From NCBI GenBank assembly GCA_020465985.1, contig JAANYP010002834.1, positions 116,001 to 180,000 of the forward strand: a DNA stretch of 64,000 nucleotides. Direction: 5' to 3'. Shown here one piece after another: positions 56,694 through 64,000 of the stretch (position 1 is its first letter; each line of letters starts with the position of its first letter). Position numbers and translations under genes: made by a program. The notes under the pieces are model-generated. The model did no database searches, was not told the DNA's origin, and saw only the letters and a list, made by a program, of their open reading frames with translations. Source of the stretch: Centrapalus pauciflorus (taxonomy: Eukaryota; Streptophyta; Magnoliopsida; Asterales; Asteraceae).

Positions 56694-57521
56694 ATTTTCT
56701 TCTTCGTGGACAGTTTCCTCAGAGTTGGAATTTGTTGTCTGACTCTGATTCTCATTTGTGGGTGCTTCTGAATCAGTGACTTCTGGAGATCCATCTTCAG
56801 TTTGTCATAATCAAATATCCATTCCGGACCTGTTTGGGGTTCATGTGTATAACTTGTGACTTCAATGTTATACACAATCTCTACAGTACCATTAGATTTG
56901 TTAAAAAACCCGTTTGTTTGGTGAGTTTGGCACATAACCTAGGAAGTATCCTTCGTCAGCCTTTTCACCAAACTTAGGTTGATGTTTTGCTCTCAATAAA
57001 GTACATGGTACCCCAAAAGGTTCGAAGCCAGTTAAATTAGGTGGCCGTTTATTCAAAATTTCATAATAGGTTTTGTTCAAAGATTTGACAGTAAGGACCC
57101 GGTTTAAAATATGGCATGCGGTATTCACTGCCTCCCCCCAAAACATGGTAGGAAGCTTTGAATCCGATAACATGGTCCTTGCTGCCTCAATCAATGTCCT
57201 GTTTTTCCGTTCGGCCACCCCATTTTGTTGTGGCTCATAAGGTGCACTAAATTGATGCACTATGCCCTTTGATAGGCAATATACACCAATTACTGTGTTT
57301 TTAAACTCTGTTCCGTTATCACTACGAAGTCGTTTAACCCTTGTTCCATATGAATTCTCCACTTGGTCTAAGAACCCGATGAGCTTGGAAGCCGTCTCGT
57401 CCTTTGTACCTAGAAAGAAAACCCAAGAAAAACGTGAGTAATCGTCAGTAATAACTAAACAATACCAACTACCACCTATACTCCTTTTGTTGATTGGTCC
57501 GAAGAGGTCCATATGCAACAA
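56666..57521 (-). pseudogene. Sire-C integrase
   Basis: HMDLFGPINKRSIGG (first Asp), ITDDYSRFSWVFFLG, RLRSDNGTEFKN (second Asp), PQQNGVAERKNRTLIEAA (Glu), then AVNTACHILNRV and FEPFGVPC of the C-terminal region, to about 56920. A frameshift near 56901-56935 leads to the 56666-56935 frame (EPQTGPEWIFDYD), the usual linker before RT. The catalytic triad is intact. Confidence 0.9.
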
Positions 57522-57575
57522 ATCGAATGTGGCAGCGATGGAGTTCTGAGTCTTGGACTTGTGTGCCTTCTTATG

Positions 57576-58150
57576 TTATTTTCCTTTTCTGCACGGTAGA
57601 CACTTATCCTCGAACTGAAAACTCTTCATAGGAACACCTTGCACCAATCCATTTTTCGTTATATAGTTCATCTTTCTCAGGTGCAAGTGTGCCATGCGTC
57701 TGTGCCATAAAACCGACTCAGTCTCTGAAGCTTTAGATAACAAACAGATTGGTCCCATCGAAGATTCAGGCCTGTTCATATCGAGCATGTACAAGTCATT
57801 CTTCCTTGGAGCCCTCATCAGTATCCACTTTTCAGGTATCTTGAATCCCGGTTTTAGCACCAACGCCTCAGTATCAGTGAACAACACTGAATTCTTTTTA
57901 TCACAGATTTGAGATACACTAATGAGATTATGAACCATTTTATCAACGTGATAAACTTCATCCAATTTGATCGTCTCATTAGTGACCACTCCAGTACCCG
58001 TGATATTGCCTCCCTTATTGCCCGCGAATGATACAAATCCCCGATTCCCTCCCTTGAAGTCTGTAAGTAGACTTCTTTCCCTGTCATGTGCCTGGAGCAC
58101 CCACTGTCGACGAACCATTTGTTGTTTAGACCTGTGGTTATCTCCTGCAC
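57576..58150 (-). pseudogene. Sire-C protease and GAG-pre-integrase
   Basis: The start in the 57854-58150 frame reads NNKWFVDSGCSRHMTG, the copia protease signature with an intact DSG. A frameshift just downstream moves to the 57576-58118 frame: LLTDFKGGNRGFVSFAGNKGG, then HNLISVSQICDK and LWHRRMAHLHLRKMNYI, ending in CLPCRKGK, the GAG-pre-integrase zinc segment. A stop separates it from the integrase. Confidence 0.88.
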
Positions 58151-58165
58151 ATGAAAGAAGATAGG

Positions 58166-59647
58166 TTAGTTATCACGGGGAACCCAAGCCATAACTGACT
58201 TGGTAATACCATTCTCGTCCACATACTTAAACTCTTTCAAATACACATCTCTCCTTTCAGGTGACTTCGGTCTTTGAACTGGAGTTTGTTGTGGTTCCGA
58301 GTGATTTAAGTTCACTCTTTGCCTTTGTGTAGGCATTTGCTGTGGAGCTCTTGAATAATTACGATTATAATTCATTTCAGACTGATATCCCTAAGCTCTA
58401 CCCGGTGTTTGATGTCTAACAGGAGTGTGGGACCTAACCGAAGTGTAAGCTCTGCTAAGTATTGTACTCCTATATTGTTGTTGCGGTCCAGACCTAGATT
58501 GATTAATGACCCGATTTGGTGAATTAGTCCTAATCACTTCTTTTGGTCCACCTTTCACCGTTATTTGTTTCACAGCCGATTTTGGTGTAGCTTGCACAAT
58601 TTTCTCGGTACTCTGAGAACTACTAGTGCTTGCAACACTTGTAGAAGGCTTAACTTGTTCTGGCTTCCCTGTCTTGGGTGTATTGTCTACTTTCCTATGC
58701 GGACAGCTAGAAGCAACGTGCCCCCTTTCGTGACATCTAAAGCAAGACATTTTGTCTATAGATTTCTTGTGTGTGCCCTTTGACTTAGGTGTCTCACTAG
58801 TGTTTGGTTCTTTTGGTGCATCTATAGTGACTGGTTCATCATCCTGATCATTAAAGTCAATTTTGTGTTTTCCTACAGGTGTATCACTAGAGGATGGCAC
58901 AAATTTAACTTTCTTAATCTTAACATTAGTATCAGTCACCTTAGTTGCATTTTCCTTTACAGGTTCAGACACTGGTTCTGGTATTTCCTCTAAGTCTACT
59001 GATTTCTCAGTTTTCTCCTGAGGTTGAGGTACATAGTTGTCATTGAAAGGTGGAGGACTCTCATGATATCCTAGACCTACAGACTTTTTAGATTGACGTT
59101 GTGCATCTAAAATTTTCCCTAGGTTAAGAGATGAGTTCCTAAACTTTTCAAGTTTACTATTTGCCTCAGCTACCTTCACCTTAGACTCAGCTAGCTCTAT
59201 GTCTTTGGTTTTCAGCTCCTTGGTTAATGCCTCAACATGTTCATACATGATTTCTAACCTAACACACTGTTCGCTCAGTTTGTCCTTTAGAACTATAACA
59301 TCCTGTGCATAAGCCTTAAGCTTATCCCTAAGATCTTGCTTTATATCTATGAGGCTAGCATTATCTGATTTTAAAATTTCATTTTGAGCAGATATGTTTT
59401 GATGTGATTCTAGTACTAAATTTAACCTATCGTTAGATGTAGCACATAAAACACACAACTCATGGAAAAGAGAAAAGTGCAGACTTACCTTGGTATGATC
59501 TGATTCCACGTTGACCATCTGAGCGGCAAACTCTAGGAGTGTCTGATCATCTGACTTCTCTACCCACATCGGACTGCTTTCATTCTTACTGATGTCCCCT
59601 GTGATCTGCTCTGCCCCTTCACATCCAGTCTCAGTGACTTCAGCCAT
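58166..59647 (-). pseudogene. Sire-C Gag spacer: coiled coil, second zinc knuckle, Arg/Gln-rich tail
   Basis: 58391-59647 reads about 150 residues of acidic leader and coiled coil (RDKLKAYAQDVIVLKDKLSEQ, EALTKELKTKDIELAESK split over two stretches). A charged segment follows, then a second CCHC knuckle CFRCHERGHVASSC near 58705-58750 and a Ser/Thr/Arg tail. After a TAG near 58391 the same frame continues (58166-58375) to AWVPRDN before the protease. A Gag with two distant zinc knuckles around a coiled coil is unusual for copia in general. Confidence 0.78.
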
Positions 59648-59680
59648 AAAGGCTCTAGCGTTCGTTTCTGGATGTGTACT

Positions 59681-59914
59681 CTAGTCATAAGTGCCGTCTA
59701 GCTGTCTGTCTGATGTGACATTAGATAACAGACCAGCTATATTTGCTTGACTGGTTGAAGTACTCGGAAGATATCGCCCTTGTGATTGGTTCCGATACTG
59801 TCCCTGGTGATTTTCTACCTTAGGTCTCTGACACTCTCTAGCGAAGTGTCCTAACCCTTGACAGTTGTAGCATTTTACCTTGGACTTATCGAAGCCAATC
59901 CTATTGTTACTCAT
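59681..59914 (-). pseudogene. Sire-C Gag zinc knuckle
   Basis: FDKSKVKCYNCQGLGHFARECQ over two stretches: a C-X2-C-X4-H-X4-C knuckle near 59830-59880, followed by a Gln/Arg-rich linker. A stop at 59681 separates it from the coiled-coil ORF in the same frame, and a stop near 59957 from the capsid part. Confidence 0.82.
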
Positions 59915-59956
59915 ATTCAGATTTCTTCCCGTCCGTTTGATGAACCTCTTAACTCT

Positions 59957-61034
59957 CTAAGTTACCATGGCCAGTTGCCATTGTAGATCCATCTCTTCAA
60001 GATCGTCAGGGTCTACCTGATCGTAATCCTCATCCCATAGCGAAGGATCGTTGATTTTACCTTGAACACACTTGCCGTAAGCGGCCACGAATGAAGCCAA
60101 CAGATTTAGATGGTCTTCAGCCGATTTTGCGCTCATAGGCATCTTAGAATATCCCTGAGATGTAGATGTCAGTGTAGCCTGATGCTGCTGTTCTTCTGGT
60201 CTAGTAAACCCTAAGAAAGCCCTACTCTGTGAGTCTTCTGGCTCAGCTGGTGACGATGTTTCTCCCGAGAAGAAGGCTGTAGCTGTCTTCATTTCGGCTG
60301 CCACTGAAGGTTTTGATTTTCCGAAATACATTGCTGGATTTTGAACTTGTTCATAATCCGTTTCTGCCTTCAGTAACTCAAAATGATACGCCCTCAGCGT
60401 TCCCACAACATTCTCTAGAGTTAGAGTATAGTATTTGTCCTCATCATGCTTAATCAAGGCCACATACATCGCCCATTTGGCCGGTAAAGCATCCAGAAGC
60501 TATATTTTTCTCAGTGTCACTATACTCAATTTCATGACCGTCTAACTCAGTCAGCAGATGATAGAAACGTGTGATAGTGTCCTCCAGCTTTTCATCCTTC
60601 AGTGCTTTGAAGATAGCAAACTGCTGCTTGAGCATCTCCATACGTTTCCTTCTAACCCTCGGGTTACCCTCACACCGTTTTTCCAATGCCTCCCACAGCT
60701 CTTTTGCTGTCTTCTGATTTCGGAAAGTGTGTAGTATGTCCTGAGGTAACTCCATTCTGATGATAGCGTATGCACGATTCTCTGCTTCAAACAACTTTTT
60801 ATCGTCATCCTTCATTTTAGAATAAGGAACAACCTTTTGTCATCCTTCGATCTCAGCTGTCGGTGGAATGTATCCCTCGTCGATACAAATCCACATGCGC
60901 ATATCATTAAAGCGCGCGAAGTCGGCAAACCGATCCTTCCACCAGTAATAGTCTTCAAGTTTCATCAACTTCGGCAAAGTATTTGCTTTTCCGACCTCGT
61001 GATCCATCTCCAGAAACCGTTGTAGACTTGTCAT
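59957..61034 (-). pseudogene. Sire-C Gag capsid-like part
   Basis: ATG at 61034: KLMKLEDYYWWKDRFADFA, then IDEGYIPPTAEIEG and a TGA near 60837 (Trp expected). The frame continues in 60450-60815 with ELWEALEKRCEGNPRVRR, EMLKQQFAIFKALKDEKLED and RFYHLLTELD. A frameshift near 60470 leads to 59957-60469 (YTLTLENVVGTLRAYHFEL). This is a UBN2-type copia capsid with two lesions. Confidence 0.87.
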
Positions 61035-61059
61035 TGTTTCAAAGATAATTGAATTTAAA

Positions 61060-61400
61060 CTTAATTAATTTAATTCGAAATTAATTTAAATTAATTCTTT
61101 CGAATTTAGGTAAATTCGAATATAATTAAATTTAAACCTATTTAGGATTAAATTCGAGTTAAGTTTTTAAATCCAATTAAAATCGAAATTAATGTCAAAT
61201 TCGAAGGTCTCTAAAGTCGAAATGTTCACTTAAATTCGAAACTCACTAAATTCGAAATCCAATTAAACTCGAAAGTCCCCTATTCGACTTAAGTGCAAAG
61301 TCGAAATCCAAAGTAAATTCGAAACGGCCAAAATCGAAACAACATTTAGGAAACTCGAAAGGAGCGTATTTTGGTCAAACTCGAAAATGAGCAAAACCCT
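61060..61400 (-). repeat. TTCGAA/CTCGAA array in the Sire-C leader
   Basis: About 17 copies of TCGAA in AAATTCGAA or AAACTCGAA contexts on the plus strand, between PBS and gag. On the element strand these read TTCGAATTT/TTCGAGTTT. 61035-61059 and 61400-61650 are AT-rich leader. Confidence 0.8.
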
Positions 61401-61650
61401 AATTTCTCCTTAACAAAGTCTAGCGCCGCAAATTCGAAAAACGGCTAATACCTCGAGTTTTTCACGTTTTTCAGATTAAATCAATAGTTTTACAAGTAAA
61501 AATATTGATTTTGATCAAAAACGTGAACTACAACAAAGTATTTCCCGGAATTCAATTTGAGAAGCTCAAAACACTCAAAAATCCGTGAGATTAACCGTCC
61601 AAAAGCGTCAAGAAACCTAGGATGTATCTTTATGAACGAAGAACACAACT

Positions 61651-61664
61651 TGGCTCTGATACCA
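61651..61664 (-). other. Sire-C primer-binding site, initiator tRNA-Met
   Basis: tggctctgatacca on the plus strand, TGGTATCAGAGCCA on the element strand, two bases from the LTR. Confidence 0.93.
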
Positions 61665-61666
61665 CT

Positions 61667-62290
61667 TGTAAGGTCTTGCAACTACAGATCTATCTAGACA
61701 CGACACACACCAACGAGTGCGGAATCCTCGTAGCGGCTTGACGGTAAGATCACACGCGCGGAACACGGATACTACCACAACGTTGCACGATCGACTACGA
61801 ACGAACCTACGCGATGATTCTCTCCGAACGAACACAATATCAGCTGATAAACTCGAGATCGCCTTTTGCTAATTGCTCACACGAATTCTGCAAAAGTCTG
61901 CTAATGATTCGAAGTTAATCCCTAATTATAGAGGTCCATTCGAGTTTGTCATTGGAAACTCGAATCCAGGCCCAAGGCCCATTCGAGTTTATCTACATGA
62001 CACATTCGAATTTACCTCCCATGTGAAATTCGAATTTATCCTATATTTGAATTTCACATGTCCAACTTCTATTTGAATATATGATTTAACTTATGTTTGA
62101 ATTAATCTTTGGACTTTATGTTTGAACTTCTTGTAATACATTACATCAAGTTCAAACATACAATCAATAAATATCAAACACATATAAGCACATATATTAA
62201 ACACTAGATAGTATTCAATACTTTGTAACATGACTTAGACAAAATGCTAATACGACTCAGATTGCTATCGTCACACAGGGTGTACCAACA
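61667..62290 (-). repeat. Sire-C 5' LTR
   Basis: 624 bp, collinear with 44117-44736. The main difference is an 8-base insertion near 61805 plus scattered substitutions. The promoter reads leftwards. Confidence 0.94.
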
Positions 62291-62575
62291 ACTTCTTCTG
62301 ATCTTACAGGACCACAAGAAGAGGAGAGCAGGAGTCAAAGATTAGATGTAGAGGAAAATTCCAAGACTATTAACGCTAACTCCGATCGTATTGAAACTCT
62401 CGCAAACACCGTGGGCAACTTAACCGAGCAATTCATCAGACATATTGTTGAGGAGGAAAAACGTACTGAGCCGAGTAATATTATGTATGATGCTGCCGAT
62501 GGAGCATTGATCTTGAGGAGACATTCACGTTCATATCCGGGTAATGTAGGTGAAAAATTCTCCAAACCACCATGA
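62291..62575 (+). pseudogene. Athila-C Gag-protease tail fused across a pol deletion
   Basis: The frame continues from 44116 with SSDLTGPQEEE, the normal start of Athila RT. It then changes abruptly to SRSQRLDVEENSKTINANSD, a helical coiled-coil-like stretch, and ends YPGNVGEKFSKPP at a TGA (62573-62575). RT, RNase H and integrase are missing between. The last 90 residues may be the distal end of an original downstream ORF or new coding sequence. Confidence 0.72.
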
Positions 62576-63986
62576 GGGAATAGGTAAACGTCCGGCTAAA
62601 GACATTAAACTAAGCACCGTTAAACTTTGTGGGTGTGTTCACTGAAAACCCTCACGAGACTCCACTCGTCCACTTGGGATCACCTAGGGGTTTAAAAGGC
62701 TTATTGCACGTGCTAAGTGCAATCGCGATCCCTGCGAAAGTGTGGCTTAGTTTTTATTTATAGTCCTTTTAATAAATTCATGCATTTGTTTGGTTTGTGT
62801 TGCATTCCTTTCCTTTTTAATTTTGTTTGTGTTTCAAGCCAACTTGTTAATTCAAATCTGAGCTCACAATGATAAGAGTGCATTGAGGACAATGCGATGC
62901 TTAAAAGTTGGGGAGGGGTTAGAATATAGACTGATCGAGCTTTCTTGGAACAGCGACTTAGCAAAGACAGACTCAATGATGGGACCTCTCCTCTTTGATC
63001 AGGTTACATCGTTCCATTTTTTTTCCCTCTAGAATATGATAAGCATGTTGGTTTACTTTTATTTCCTTTTAGTGTTTTCTTTATTCATATGCATTAGTAG
63101 GGTAAAATATAGTGAGATTTCCCTGGAAAGTATGGAACTAAGTTTTCAATGAATGGTGATGTAATTTTATTTTTTATTTTTTTTGAAAGAAAAGTAGCAT
63201 CCCAACTTCTCTTGAGTCGGCTGGTGTGGGTCATTTGACATACATGATGATCCTAAATAGGCCCAAGGTTATGTTCTGTTAGGAAAAGTACGAAAAGGTG
63301 GCTTGATAATGGTAAGTGGTGTCCATACTTTTAATTAACGCCTGATGTAAAATTAATTGTTGCATGAAGGGTTTGATTAAAAGTGATATTAAGTTGAAAA
63401 TTTTAAAATCTAATTGAACCGGCGCCCAGGAACCTTAAATTCAGAGCCTATGCATTAAGGGGGAGAAAAGTGAGTTGATAACTTAAGTGTGAAAAATGCC
63501 TCAAAAATACCAAGGTGTGGCCTAGTAAGCTCGAGAAAGTAAGCTCGAGGGGTGTTCAACACTCAGTCCCCTAAAGCCAACTGGTTTGGGAGCGGCTAGT
63601 CGAAATCTCGTTACATGGGCTTGCTAGAAAGTCATGTTCTATCCTTGTGTGAAAAAAAAAAAAGAAAAGAAGAAAAAGAGGTAATAAAATAAAGAAAAGA
63701 GGCCAATGAGCCCAAGCATCTTAAGGTCAGCTCTCATTTTTGTAACCTTGAGCGAAAAAGGTCAGATTTAAATAACTGGTGAGTTGGGAATTGCGGGTTT
63801 TAAAATGGATTCTTGGTAGCATTGTTTGTCAAGCATGGAATGTGATAGTTGATGGAGCAGAAGGTTGAAATTAGAATAAGGACCCATTGTCATTTGAAAG
63901 CCGGTGATTTCATTTTGTTCCTAATAGAGATGACGATGGAATCCTAAGCCTGATTATGTCCAGGCCTACCTCGGGACGAGTTAGGA
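62576..63986 (+). other. Athila-C 3' untranslated region
   Basis: Contains cgtccggctaaagacatt (62589-62606), related to the first hairpin of Athila-B. Also a 7-bp hairpin ATTGCAC/GTGCAAT (62703-62723), a 6-bp hairpin GCATTG-AGGA-CAATGC (62880-62895) followed by purine tract gttggggagggg (62907-62918), the conserved hairpin AAGCCA-AC-TGGTTT (63574-63587) and an A-rich stretch (63650-63692). No ORF. Confidence 0.72.
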
Positions 63987-64000
63987 GAAAGTTGGGGAGG
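63987..64000 (+). other. Athila-C 3' polypurine tract at the window edge
   Basis: agttggggagg at the last bases is the same tract that abuts the 3' LTR of Athila-B at 34700-34711. The Athila-C 3' LTR should begin within a few bases of 64001. Confidence 0.8.

Larger units (their letters stand above)
44117..62290 (-). mobile_element. Sire-C: Sirevirus-like copia element with post-pol ORF
   Basis: Minus strand. 5' LTR 61667-62290, 3' LTR 44117-44736, perfect TSD acttc (44112-44116 and 62291-62295), initiator-Met PBS. Order on the element: leader with TCGAA-rich array, gag, first zinc knuckle, coiled-coil spacer, second zinc knuckle, protease, integrase, RT, RNase H, a 2-kb spacer, then a long third ORF. 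Sire-D interrupts the third ORF. Each gene has at least one lesion. LTRs differ by a few percent by eye. Confidence 0.93.
40049..64000 (+). mobile_element. Athila-C: Athila-type element, RT-integrase deleted, runs off the right edge
   Basis: 5' LTR about 40049-41192, perfect tRNA-Asp PBS, gag, protease, then a short fused tail after the Sire-C insertion (44117-62290), and a 3' region ending exactly at a PPT at the window edge. No RT, RNase H or integrase text lies between protease and tail. The coding frame runs from protease into the start of RT and then into unrelated sequence, so this is a large internal deletion. The 3' LTR should start at about 64001. Confidence 0.85.

Overview
This window is plant nuclear DNA, almost certainly from a repeat-rich eudicot, and it is essentially all LTR retrotransposon. 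I see no host gene, no tRNA or rRNA gene and no CRISPR. Three plant-specific lineages are recognisable from protein motifs, primer-binding sites (PBS) and polypurine tracts (PPT): Athila-type Ty3/gypsy with a tRNA-Asp PBS, a Tekay-type chromovirus with an initiator-Met PBS, and Sirevirus-like Ty1/copia with an initiator-Met PBS. Species cannot be read from the sequence. The Sirevirus third ORF resembles proteins I associate with Asteraceae copia elements, but that is a weak memory-based hint.

I use these names. Left tower (1 to about 38.2 kb): Sire-B is the oldest layer, on the + strand, with pieces at 15148-16283 and 35841 to about 38215. Sire-A (- strand, 1-15147, running off the left edge) lies against it and was probably inserted into it. 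Athila-A (+, 3411-12992) sits inside the gag of Sire-A. Athila-B (+, 16284-35840, TSD ccgtg) is inserted in the third ORF of Sire-B. Tekay (+, 19218-28079, TSD aaaac) is inserted in the integrase of Athila-B and is the youngest and most intact element. About 38.2-40.05 kb is unassigned AT-rich DNA.

Right tower (about 40.05 kb to the end): Athila-C (+) runs past the right edge, and the window stops exactly on its 3' polypurine tract. Sire-C (-, 44117-62290, TSD acttc) is inserted in Athila-C just after the protease. Sire-D (+, 47753-52815, TSD ggaac) is a non-autonomous element inserted near the start of the third ORF of Sire-C.

Only the Tekay element looks able to encode a complete polyprotein, and it does so only if a 90-bp GT-AG intron inside its reverse transcriptase is spliced. 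The others carry stops, frameshifts or large deletions. Athila-B has lost gag-protease-RT but keeps RNase H, integrase and two paralogous third ORFs. Athila-C keeps gag-protease but has lost RT, RNase H and integrase. Sire-D keeps only a coiled-coil Gag-spacer ORF and relics of a third ORF.

The most unexpected signals are non-coding: (1) the intron in Tekay RT; (2) a tandem array of five hairpins in Sire-D with different, self-complementary stems and similar 8-nt loops; (3) strand-consistent arrays of ATTCGAGTTT in the leaders of three Sire elements; (4) hairpins shared by diverged Athila elements, one with compensatory changes; (5) a leader hairpin whose two stem changes compensate between the two LTRs of one Athila element. 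All comparisons and counts were made by eye.
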